Shown here: positions 55,587 through 63,676 of the stretch, piece after piece
How positions within the stretch are numbered: position 1 is the stretch's first letter
Layout: each line of letters opens with the position of its first letter
From: Modicisalibacter luteus DSM 23508
GTDB lineage: Bacteria > Pseudomonadota > Gammaproteobacteria > Pseudomonadales > Halomonadaceae
DNA length: 64,000 nt
Direction: 5' to 3'
Assembly: GCF_000378505.1 (NCBI RefSeq)
Contig: NZ_KB899992.1
Span: 124,001 to 188,000 of the forward strand
The notes under the pieces: generated by a model
Database searches by the model: none
Told to the model about the DNA's origin: nothing
Seen by the model: the letters and a program-made list of their open reading frames with translations, nothing else
Made by a program: the position numbers and the translations under genes

Positions 55587-56498
55587 TTAGTTGCGTGCTT
55601 CATCCCAAGCGGCGCCGGGTAGCGCATCAAGCGGGATCTTAAGATAACGCCGGCCGTTAGCCTCCGGTTCCGGCAAGTCGCCGCCACGAATGTTGACCTG
55701 TAGGGACGGCAGGATCAGCTTCGGCATGGGCAACCCAGCATCCCGTTCGTTGCGCATGGCCACGTAGCCTTCGAGGGTCTGACCGTTACAGAGGTGGATG
55801 TTGGTCTCGCGCTGGCAGCGTACGGTGCTTTCCCACTCCGGTTCGCGACCGCCGGGCATGTAATCATGCCCCGTAAAAAGCCGGGTATCGTCTGGTAGCG
55901 CTAGAATGGCTTGGATGGAGTCCCAAAGCTTGTGCGCATTGCCCCCGGGAAAGTCGGCACGTGCCGTCCCGCCGTCAGGCTGGAACAATGTGTCGTGAAC
56001 AAAGGCGGCGTCCCCTACCACATATGTGATCGAGGCCAGTGTGTGCCCCGGTGAGAACATTACGCGGCCCTCGATCTCCCCGACTCTGAACGTGTCATCT
56101 TCGCTGAACAGGTGATCCCACTGACGGCCATCAGCCGGAAAGTCAGGCCAGTGATAGAGGTCTTTCCACAGCGCCTGGACTTTCGTGACATAGCTTCCAA
56201 TTGCCGTGGGTGCTCCGGTCTTTTCTTTCAGGTACTGCGCCGCTGAGAAATGGTCGGCATGAGGATGGGTGTCGAGAATCCACTCCACCTCTAATTGCTG
56301 AGTTGCCACGTAGTCCAGTAGCTCGTCGGCATGGTGCGTTGCGGTGGCTCCAGACTTTTCATCAAAGTCCAGAACCGGGTCGATGATCGCACAGCGTCGG
56401 GTCGTTGGGTCGCTGACCACATACTGCACACTTGAAGTTCGTGTTTCATAGAAGCCAGCCACGTCTGGCTTGCCAGGTGAGTGTCGAAAGGTTTGCAT
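55587..56498 (-). CDS. Persulfide dioxygenase, metallo-beta-lactamase fold
   Basis: A 303-residue MBL-fold enzyme of the ETHE1/Blh type that oxidises glutathione persulfide to sulfite. The iron-binding motif DTHPHADHFSAAQYLKEK, a later His in SPGHTLASITYV, the Asp in DAAFVHDTLFQPDGG and a C-terminal TGHDYMPGGR are in place. GAGGA precedes the start. First gene of the operon, followed by DUF442, SulP and the YeeE pair, a layout known from sulfide-detoxifying bacteria. No adjacent BigR-type repressor was seen. Confidence 0.9.
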   Translation of the reverse strand: MQTFRHSPGKPDVAGFYETRTSSVQYVVSDPTTRRCAIIDPVLDFDEKSGATATHHADELLDYVATQQLEVEWILDTHPHADHFSAAQYLKEKTGAPTAIGSYVTKVQALWKDLYHWPDFPADGRQWDHLFSEDDTFRVGEIEGRVMFSPGHTLASITYVVGDAAFVHDTLFQPDGGTARADFPGGNAHKLWDSIQAILALPDDTRLFTGHDYMPGGREPEWESTVRCQRETNIHLCNGQTLEGYVAMRNERDAGLPMPKLILPSLQVNIRGGDLPEPEANGRRYLKIPLDALPGAAWDEARN

Positions 56499-56779
56499 GA
56501 GTCCTCTTCAGAAGCTTTGATTTGGTTACTAGGATAGCTAAAAAAAGAATAAGGTGAAGCCTCTTGGACCAAGCGACACAAATCATCAAGAGAATTTACT
56601 GAATCGCCACCTACCGCTTCAGACGGTTTGGTGGAGTGGGGCACTATTACTGCCGCAGGCACAGCTACAGTGAGGCCAAAAGACGAAGCGAGGCATGGAT
56701 TGGGGACAACAAGGTGTTGGTATAACGACGCACGAATAATGGTTTTGGAGCCGCCGATATCGCATGGGCCTTCTAACCC
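56499..56779. other. Intergenic stretch upstream of the persulfide operon
   Basis: I see the promoter-proximal region of the persulfide dioxygenase gene here but no convincing gene, RNA or repeat. The composition is mixed, which fits decayed insertion material. Confidence 0.4.
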
Positions 56780-56953
56780 ATGAGGGCGATCCTCGGCTTC
56801 GGGTTGGAGTCGTTTCTGTACGTGCCGGTGTACGCGGGGAATGTGCTCAGCACGATCAACTTCCTACGCGACTTGCCCGTCTTCGACGAGGTGGCGACAA
56901 CTACTGGCCAGATCCATGCAGCCGCACTCGCTTCCAAGGGCGAGATTTCCTGA
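56780..56953 (+). pseudogene. Short unidentified frame, probably a gene fragment
   Basis: A 57-codon frame, MRAILGFGLESFLYVPVYAG then NVLSTINFLRDLPVFDE, reads like the hydrophobic-to-amphipathic start of a real protein and has GC-rich codon use, but it ends at once and has no clear ribosome site. I do not recognise the family. It lies beside an IS481 remnant. Confidence 0.3.
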
Positions 56954-57003
56954 GCATCACCGGGGGGTGATTTTCAAGGATGACACTGTTCTCTAAACCT
57001 AAC

Positions 57004-57935
57004 TGTGTGGTCCCGAAGAGTAATGGTTTGGATCGTCATAAAACCTTTCGTGCTTTTTCTGCCATAGCTCAAGAATTAATCCAATTGGTGTTTTGCCCTT
57101 GCGCGCCCTAAGTGGCCGGGCACTGTTATAGGTCTATAGGTAATTATTCAGGTGAGACTGAAGCTGACTCAGAGAGGTGTAATGGAATGCTCGGGTTGTT
57201 GCATCCTTGATGGTGCGGTTCATCCGTTCCACCTGTTCGTTGGTCCTAGGGGGGAAGGGCTTCATCAGCCGATGCTCGATGCCGTGGCGGTAACAGGCGA
57301 CATCGAAGGTATGCGGCTTGTAAGCCTCTGTCCCGGCCTTCTTTGCGAACTGCACTCCATTGCCTGTCTGCACCGTATGGACGTGGTAAGGCAGGGCCTG
57401 CAGCGTGTCTTCGAGAAAGTCGGCGGCGATTTGCTTCGTCATTTGTCGATACAGCTGGGTATGAACGAACTTGGAGGTGCGGTCCACGGAGACGAACAGA
57501 TAGGCCTTGCTCTCACCTGTGCGGACTTCACTGATATCCATGTGCAGGTACCCGACCGGGTAACGCGTGAACGGCTTTTGCTCGCGTTTCTGGTCGCCAG
57601 CCCTTGGCAACTGACTGATGCCGTGACGCTGGTAGAGCCGATGCAGGCTTGAGCGGGTTAGTGAGAGAATTTCTCACTGAAGCGCACGAAGGCAGTCATC
57701 GAGGGGGAACAGGGTCTTCTGCCGAAAGGTCGGCAGCGGCTTCCTCCAGGCGTCAGCGACGTGGAGCGAGGGGCCCTGGGGCCCTCCGGGTGTCTTGTAG
57801 GGTATCGCGGTTGCGCCACTTGCTTACGGTCTTGGGGTTGATGCCGTAGCGGCGGCTCAGCGTCGCGGCCGACTCCGTCAATCGCTGGATTTCTGCTCGG
57901 ATGGGGTGCGTGGTCGTGGCGCGTTTATGAAAAAT
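57004..57935 (-). pseudogene. IS481-family transposase remnant
   Basis: An IS481-type transposase read in pieces. The N-terminal HTH part (SAATLSRRYGINPKTVSKWR) lies near 57.83 kb. The integrase core YLHMDISEVRTGESKAYLFV, then VERMNRTIKDAT, is at 57134-57610, and the C-terminal NSARPLRARKGKTPIGLILE follows an in-frame stop at about 57.13 kb. The second catalytic Asp is lost: TGNG replaces TDNG. There are frameshifts and stops in the N-terminal half. Inactive. It marks the cargo edge just before the xre gene. Confidence 0.85.
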
Positions 57936-57973
57936 CTATGCCTATGTAGCGCCTCGTGTGGAATCCTATGGAA

Positions 57974-58204
57974 TCAAGACGCCGGTAGGTTCGATGGATC
58001 AGGCAAGAAATCGCAAGGGTGGCAGTCAAGTGCACCAGCGATCCGGTAGAGCTTCTGTATGGTCAGGTTGACCTCTCCCCGCTCGATTCGACCCATATAG
58101 CTTCTATCAATCTCACAAAGCAGCGATAGCTTGTCCTGCGATATCCGTCGACTCTTCCGGATTTGGCGAATGTTCTGTCCCAATGCAGTCGCAAGCGGAT
58201 CCAT
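57974..58204 (-). CDS. Xre-family regulator of the CAST
   Basis: A 76-residue single-domain Cro/CI-type repressor: LGQNIRQIRKSRRISQDKLS, then LCEIDRSYMGRIERGEVNL with the HTH, then a short tail. Xre proteins of this size occur beside tniQ-cas in I-F3 elements, where one has been shown to control guide-RNA expression. GAGG precedes the start. It is divergent from the winged-helix/helicase/tniQ-cas operon and probably represses the shared promoter region. Confidence 0.85.
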   Translation of the reverse strand: MDPLATALGQNIRQIRKSRRISQDKLSLLCEIDRSYMGRIERGEVNLTIQKLYRIAGALDCHPCDFLPDPSNLPAS

Positions 58205-58240
58205 AGTTGCCTCGTGATTTCAAGGCGAAACTATGCTGCG

Positions 58241-58286
58241 TTGCGGTCTTAACGGCCACGGACTATAATCCGCATTTTGCGATCGC
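58241..58286 (+). promoter_or_regulatory. Promoter of the accessory/tniQ-cas operon with candidate Xre operator
   Basis: TTGCGG (58241-58246), 17 bp, TATAAT (58264-58269) form a good sigma70-type promoter reading toward 58313. The palindrome GCGATCGC at 58279-58286 lies about at the transcription start and is a candidate repressor site. Confidence 0.55.
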
Positions 58287-58312
58287 TATGGCTTTCCCAT
58301 CTCAGGTGCTGC

Positions 58313-58906
58313 ATGAAATCTCGACCCTTTCCGCTCGATCAGCGCCTTCACGACCTGCTTATGCAGGAGGGTTACGCTGCCTTCACCATCCCACAGCTGC
58401 GAGATGCTTACGCGGAGCAGATCAGGGAATTCAAATTCGATATCAAGGACTTGAGAAGATACCTATACGGCTATATCAATCGCATGATCCGAAGTGGCTG
58501 GGTTGAGCGGGACGCTGAGCGGCGTGCGCATGGTCAGGTATACCACATGCGGGAGAAGCCTAAAGGACTGAGAGTCAAACTGATCTCTCCGGGCTTTGAA
58601 GCTAAGCTTTATATCAACGAGCCGAAAGCCACACATGCCTTGTCTTCAGGCAGGCAGAAAAATTCAATTAAGCAAGATCCCAACCCGGTTGCAGGCCTTG
58701 CAGCTCAATGCAAGGAAACCCAGCTGGATATGCTAAGTAGCTTGGGCGAGGCGGAGAAATATAAGAGCCTGATGGTGGAACTGCCCCAGATCGCTGACGC
58801 GTTGGAAGCGGAATACCTCGATGCTCGTCATCGCAGCTCTCGTCTCTTGGGACAGCTTCGTGCTCTGGAAAAAACGCTGCAGACCCTGCAAGGGAATGGC
58901 ACATGA
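58313..58906 (+). CDS. Winged-helix-like CAST accessory protein, unknown function
   Basis: A protein of about 197 residues. The N-terminal 90 residues (RLHDLLMQEGYAAFTIPQLR; RRYLYGYINRMIRSGWVERD; GQVYHMREKP) look like a winged helix with a beta wing. The middle is basic and probably disordered. The C-terminal 60 residues (LEAEYLDARHRSSRLLGQLR) predict a coiled coil. I do not recognise the family. I chose ATG 58313, with AGGTG upstream, rather than ATG 58277. Its stop overlaps the helicase start (ATGA), so the two proteins likely work together. Confidence 0.75.
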   Translation: MKSRPFPLDQRLHDLLMQEGYAAFTIPQLRDAYAEQIREFKFDIKDLRRYLYGYINRMIRSGWVERDAERRAHGQVYHMREKPKGLRVKLISPGFEAKLYINEPKATHALSSGRQKNSIKQDPNPVAGLAAQCKETQLDMLSSLGEAEKYKSLMVELPQIADALEAEYLDARHRSSRLLGQLRALEKTLQTLQGNGT

Positions 58907-60282
58907 AGCTACGCCAGTGGCAAAGCCGCTGTATTGATCAGGCCGTACTGCAACTGAGTCCGCAGTCTCCCCATTTTTTCTGCCAGGCTACACCAGCAGC
59001 GGGCAAGACGCGCATGGCTGCCGGGTTGGCGTTGGCCTTACTCAAGGCTGGCCGAATCGACTTGGTGATCTGTTTTGCTCCTTCTCGACAAATCGTTGCA
59101 GGGATCCAGAGCACCTTTGCTGATGTGCTGGGCAGGCGGCTGGATGGAGCCATAGGTGCCGTCGGAGCAACCTATACCTACCAGGCCATGCCATTTCTTG
59201 ATGCTTCATTCTGGCAATTGCTTGATCAGTACCGGGTATTAGCAGTCTTTGTTGAAATCCATCACTGCGCAGGTGGTGATCCTGTAATAAGCAACCGATG
59301 GGGGCAGGAGATCCTCCAGCGGGTGCAGGATCGAGCGACCTATACACTAGCATTGTCCGGAACGCCTTGGCGCTCTGATGAGCGTTGTATTGCTCTGGCC
59401 CGCTATTCAGATCCACATGGGACGCTGGTTTGCGATTATAGCTATGGGCTGGAGGCGGCCGTCAGGGATGGCGCTTGTCGGTCGCCTCGGATTGTGTTGC
59501 TGGATAATCAGCAGGTCAGACTGGAGCTGCAGGAGAGTCAGGCCAGGGAAACGAAAGAGTTTGGCAGTGTGGGCTGCCTGTTGCGTGAGTCTCCGGTCAC
59601 CTATGAGGATTTGTTGCACCATGAAGATATCATGGTGCGGCTACTGAATCTTGCGTTAAAAAAGCTGACAGAGGTTCGAAGCCACGTAGCCGATGCGGGC
59701 GGGCTGGTAGTGGCCACGGATGTTGAACATGCACACCTCATCGCCAGCTATCTAGCAAGAATGGGGGAGGACAGCATGATCGTTACTTACCGGTCGCCTG
59801 ATGCCCAGAAACGTATCGAAATCTTCCGCCATGGCAAGACAAAATGGATTATCTCGGTTGGCATGATCAGCGAGGGGACCGACATCCCACGTTTGCAGGT
59901 ATGCTGCTATCTGAGTCGCATCAGGACAGAAATGTATTTTCGTCAAGTTCTGGGGCGGATTTTAAGAAGGCGGCAAGACAATGATAACCATGCTTGGTTA
60001 TATGCGCTTGCCGAGCCGATGATAAAACGCTTTGCAAAAAGAATAGCAGACGATTTGCCAAGTGATTTGGCGGTGCTGTCCAAAGTAAAAGAAGAAAAAT
60101 ACAAGCCGGAAGAAAATCCAGGTCAGGCTAACCATGAAGCTTCCCATCAGCTGCGTTACAGCTCACGTTTAGAGGGGGAGAGGCATGAGAAAAATGGAGA
60201 GGCGTCCTCCAGCCCTTCAGTGGTGTGGATGGAGGTGTACTTCTCTCAGCAGTACCGGCAGCAACTGTTGGCGGTTTACTGA
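58903..60282 (+). CDS. SSL2-type superfamily 2 helicase
   Basis: A 459-residue DEAD/DEAH-class helicase. It begins MKLRQWQSRCIDQAVLQL and has Walker A ATPAAGKTRMAAG, motif III-like LSGTPWRSDE, motif IV/V region (IISVGMISEGTDIPRLQVCC) and motif VI FRQVLGRILRR. Motif II reads VFVEIHHCAGG: the metal-binding Asp of DExH is Val, a one-base change from GAT, while Glu and both His remain. This may weaken ATP hydrolysis. It overlaps the winged-helix gene by 4 bp and precedes tniQ by 49 bp on the same strand. A role in transposition or in defence is possible; neither is shown. Confidence 0.85.
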   Translation: MKLRQWQSRCIDQAVLQLSPQSPHFFCQATPAAGKTRMAAGLALALLKAGRIDLVICFAPSRQIVAGIQSTFADVLGRRLDGAIGAVGATYTYQAMPFLDASFWQLLDQYRVLAVFVEIHHCAGGDPVISNRWGQEILQRVQDRATYTLALSGTPWRSDERCIALARYSDPHGTLVCDYSYGLEAAVRDGACRSPRIVLLDNQQVRLELQESQARETKEFGSVGCLLRESPVTYEDLLHHEDIMVRLLNLALKKLTEVRSHVADAGGLVVATDVEHAHLIASYLARMGEDSMIVTYRSPDAQKRIEIFRHGKTKWIISVGMISEGTDIPRLQVCCYLSRIRTEMYFRQVLGRILRRRQDNDNHAWLYALAEPMIKRFAKRIADDLPSDLAVLSKVKEEKYKPEENPGQANHEASHQLRYSSRLEGERHEKNGEASSSPSVVWMEVYFSQQYRQQLLAVY

Positions 60283-60331
60283 AAGGTGATGGTTAAAGGA
60301 TTACTGTGTTGATCAATAACAAGGGATAGGC

Positions 60332-61576
60332 ATGGAAGACATGCAATTACTGGTTAGGCCAAAGCCATTCCTTGACGAGTCATTAGAGAGTTATTTGCTG
60401 CGCTTGGCTGAAGCCAATTTCATTGAATCGTATCGATTGTTGAGTGGAGCCGTCAAGGAGTGGTTGCTAGAGCAGGACCATGAGGCAGGCGGGGCCTTTC
60501 CATTGGATTTGGCAACTGCGAATATTTGGCATGCACGTCAGAGCAGTAGCTTTCGTATTCGTGCATTTTCACTCTTAGAGAAGCTAACAGATAACGAAGA
60601 CCTTCCGCTATTAGCGCTCTCTCTGAGGCATTCAGCCGCAGATTTCTGCGGAGGTTATCGTGCATTGGCACGAGGCGGCGTTCATATCCCACGCTGCTTT
60701 ATACGGAAGTCGACTATTCCTGTTTGTCCTCTTTGCCTTTCCGAAAATATCTATATTCCACAGGCATGGCATTATCAAGCCTACACCGCATGTGTAAGGC
60801 ATGGAGTAAAACTGATAGATAAATGCCCGAGCTGTGGCGAGTCATTGTCGTATCTTGAAAGCGAAATGATAGGGAGTTGTCGATGCGGATACGATTTGTC
60901 TCTAGCGCAAACTATTCAGGCGGATGAAAAAAACATATTGCTTGGCAAGTTAATTACCTGCGAAGAAACCGAGTTCCCTGGTCCATTAGGATACATGTCA
61001 TCTATCTCTATAAGAAATGCTGCGTTGCTTTATTATTGCATCATAAGCTCAGTAAACGTGGAGGACGAGCTAGAGGTATATGAGTCGCTTCTGTTGGCCA
61101 TGGATTTTTATGCAAGCTGGCCGTTTCGGTTCAAAGAAATTCTTTCTGAAAGCTTTGATAAAGCCAATGAAATACTGATAAGGCCATATAACAAAACGCC
61201 CATATCGTTTGCCATAGGATCATGCTTGCCAGCATCGACAATGATAAAAGGAATGAGGCAAGAAGAAAACTTTATTTTAAGCGAGCTGTTTGGCTGTTTA
61301 AAGAACATCGTAGAAAACAATCCCAAGTCAAGGGTAGGCAATCGTGGCGATATGCTGCTAACGATTGTAGAAGCCGCCGTGCTGTTACGGACAACCCACG
61401 AGCAAATTTACCTGCTCTTGGAAAGCGGATACCTCAAGGCTGCTGGCCGCATCAAAATACACCAAAAAGTTTCGCCACATGAGCCTACTTTTTATCTTCG
61501 CCAGGTGGTTGAACTAGCAGAATCCCGAATGCCGTCTGATTTTGGTGTCGTTGCCACCTACCTTCCTCACCGGTGA
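60332..61576 (+). CDS. tniQ: TniQ, I-F3 CAST targeting protein
   Basis: A 414-residue TniQ that joins the Cascade complex to TnsC. It starts LLVRPKPFLDESLESYLLRL, closely like V. cholerae TniQ, and shares the FPLDLATANIWHARQSSS and IPVCPLCLSEN blocks. Zinc-binding residues are Cys132/Cys135, Cys154/His157, Cys165/Cys168 and Cys183/Cys185. A C-terminal HTH-like part (LTIVEAAVLLRTTHEQIYLL) follows. The length is that of I-F3 TniQ rather than of Tn7 TnsD. AGGGATAGG precedes ATG 60332. The cas8/5 gene follows after 4 bp. Confidence 0.95.
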   Translation: MEDMQLLVRPKPFLDESLESYLLRLAEANFIESYRLLSGAVKEWLLEQDHEAGGAFPLDLATANIWHARQSSSFRIRAFSLLEKLTDNEDLPLLALSLRHSAADFCGGYRALARGGVHIPRCFIRKSTIPVCPLCLSENIYIPQAWHYQAYTACVRHGVKLIDKCPSCGESLSYLESEMIGSCRCGYDLSLAQTIQADEKNILLGKLITCEETEFPGPLGYMSSISIRNAALLYYCIISSVNVEDELEVYESLLLAMDFYASWPFRFKEILSESFDKANEILIRPYNKTPISFAIGSCLPASTMIKGMRQEENFILSELFGCLKNIVENNPKSRVGNRGDMLLTIVEAAVLLRTTHEQIYLLLESGYLKAAGRIKIHQKVSPHEPTFYLRQVVELAESRMPSDFGVVATYLPHR

Positions 61577-61580
61577 AAAA

Positions 61581-63665
61581 ATGCATATTAATGACATCCT
61601 TAATATTCAAGACGTGAGGGAGCGCTCAGATTCGCTCAGAAAGTGCTTTTGTCCTTATAGTGAGTTAGTCGATGTAACGGGGAGCGAAGCGTCTGCTGTA
61701 ATCGTTTTGATAAACTTGTCGGTGAAGAAAGGAATCGTAGAAGACCTTTCCAGCAGGAAATCAGCGCAACAGTTACTGGCTGACAAAAAGCACCTGCTGT
61801 CCTGCATTAGAGAAATAGGTTGGCAGCATAGCCACAACCTCAAGCATCCAGACGCAAGGGTTTCTGGTGGACGAATAATGGTGAATCCACCGCTTAACTA
61901 TGCAGGATATATATCATCCAATGCTTTGGAAAAAGAGTTTGGATGGTCCCATGATTCCAAAACCTACAATACTGCAAAAATGTTCTGCGCAGCCTTTCTA
62001 TGGAATGGGTGCGTAAATAACCTGTCAATGCTTCTTAGCGAAGGATACACGGTATGGCGAGATGCTGTACGGTCCCTTGGGTTGAAAGGAAAAAAATTTG
62101 AAGAGTTGGTAGGCGCTATTAATAAGTGCATTGCATATCCTTTACTTCCTAATGAGGTAAGCCAGTTTTCCCCTCAGGTACGCTTCTTTTATCAAGGAGA
62201 TTACGTGGCGGTAACGCCAGTAGTTTCTCATGCCATGATGGTCTATATTCAACGGCTTGTAAGAAGAAAAGTATGTTCCTCTGTTGGGTTAGGCTTTCCC
62301 CGTCCTGCGTCTATTGGTGACTTGGCAGGGTCTGTGGGAGGGCACATCAATGCATTGTACTATCCCCCTCGCCTCAAAAGGCAAGCTAATGGTGGCCTAT
62401 CAGAGGCAAGGGTTCATGCCATAATGCAAGGTAAGCACTTTTTCTATAAAAGTTGCCTCTCTGATGATGGTTTTCTAGCTGCATGTGAGGTTCTGGTAAA
62501 TGCGAAGCGCTTTTCAACTGATCGGGTAAGGCGACAAGAGAAGAGGCATGCAGCTTCTAAGATAAAAAGCACGTTGAGAGAATGGTTGTCCCCAGCTTAC
62601 GAATGGCGAGAAATTTTCAAAGGAAAAATTGAAGGTTCTTCCTTTAAGCTGTTAGATAGCCTCGAATGGCGAATCTCCTCACTAGAAGGCAATCCACCGC
62701 CGGCCCTTGTGCGAGAATTGAATATTGTCCTAAATGACCAACTGGGTAGCTATTCTAAAGCAAGGCGGTTTGCATACCATCATGAGTTGATGATGCCTTT
62801 CAAGGCAATCCTGAGGGGCAGTTTAAAGGCGAGTGGCTTTAGAGAGGAACTGGTATCCAAGTCGAACTGGGACGAAGGTGGTCGTGGCTTATATATTTAT
62901 CTGAAAAACATCCAAGTTTACGATGCTTTGGCAATGGCCAACCCTTACCTCTGCGGGATCCCTTCTTTAACTGCCTTGTGGGGACTAACCAAAGAATACG
63001 AAATTAAATTAAAAGCACTGTCACATACCTCTTTGAAATTTGATGGGGTGGCATGGTTTCTGCGTGAGTATCAGGAACGGGGTGACATAAAGATTCCTGC
63101 CCCAACCAAGCTGGCAAGGGAGCCCGGCAGGCTGATGCGGTCCGGGCTGCTGCCTGCTCGGTTCTGTGACATGGTGATGGATGTAGTCATTCGAGTAAGT
63201 GATCCTGACATTGAGCTAGCGGCGATTGAGCCTCACCTGTTACAGGCAGCATGCCCGGGTCGATTTGCAGGAGGCGTGTTGCATCCCCCCGGGCTGCGAG
63301 ACGAACGTCATTGGTGTCAGGTAGCGGAGGGTAATGGTTTATTTAAGCAGTTGCGGCGATTACCGCGTAGTGGGCGCTGGGTAACTCCTGGATCTATGCA
63401 GTCTGACAGCCTGTTTGAAACTTTAGAACTGTGTAATAAATTCAGTGATTTAAGGCCTGTATCGGCAGGGTATGCATTGCTAGAAGATCCCATTGGGCGG
63501 GCGGGAAGCGTGATGGAACAACATGCTTTTGCTGAGTCACTGATTAGCCTGGCACATCTGGTCTCGCCGATCGTATATCGTTGGGAAGGGTGGAAGGCGT
63601 TTACGCAGCAGGCGTTTTGGGGGATGCGTCCAGAAAACCGCGCTATGCTGATGTCAAAAGCCTAG
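61581..63665 (+). CDS. Cas8f-Cas5f fusion of the type I-F3 Cascade
   Basis: A 694-residue large subunit that binds the 5' end of the guide and reads the PAM. Aligned by eye with V. cholerae Cas8/5, shared blocks are ASAVIVLINLSVKKG, EKEFGWSHDSKTYNTAKMF, YVAVTPVVSHAMM, CGIPSLTALWGLTKEYE, CPGRFAGGVLHPP and SAGYALLEDPIGRAG. The order shows the Cas5 part embedded in Cas8, as in I-F3. It is a little longer than its Vibrio relative. I chose ATG 61581; earlier in-frame codons lie inside tniQ. cas7 follows 11 bp downstream. Confidence 0.94.
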   Translation: MHINDILNIQDVRERSDSLRKCFCPYSELVDVTGSEASAVIVLINLSVKKGIVEDLSSRKSAQQLLADKKHLLSCIREIGWQHSHNLKHPDARVSGGRIMVNPPLNYAGYISSNALEKEFGWSHDSKTYNTAKMFCAAFLWNGCVNNLSMLLSEGYTVWRDAVRSLGLKGKKFEELVGAINKCIAYPLLPNEVSQFSPQVRFFYQGDYVAVTPVVSHAMMVYIQRLVRRKVCSSVGLGFPRPASIGDLAGSVGGHINALYYPPRLKRQANGGLSEARVHAIMQGKHFFYKSCLSDDGFLAACEVLVNAKRFSTDRVRRQEKRHAASKIKSTLREWLSPAYEWREIFKGKIEGSSFKLLDSLEWRISSLEGNPPPALVRELNIVLNDQLGSYSKARRFAYHHELMMPFKAILRGSLKASGFREELVSKSNWDEGGRGLYIYLKNIQVYDALAMANPYLCGIPSLTALWGLTKEYEIKLKALSHTSLKFDGVAWFLREYQERGDIKIPAPTKLAREPGRLMRSGLLPARFCDMVMDVVIRVSDPDIELAAIEPHLLQAACPGRFAGGVLHPPGLRDERHWCQVAEGNGLFKQLRRLPRSGRWVTPGSMQSDSLFETLELCNKFSDLRPVSAGYALLEDPIGRAGSVMEQHAFAESLISLAHLVSPIVYRWEGWKAFTQQAFWGMRPENRAMLMSKA

Positions 63666-63676
63666 GAGTAGACTGT

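Noticed and set aside
56499-57973. Possible CRISPR array or atypical guide near xre
   Set aside because: No regularly spaced direct repeats of about 28 bp are visible; the stretch is explained by an IS481 remnant and unstructured sequence.
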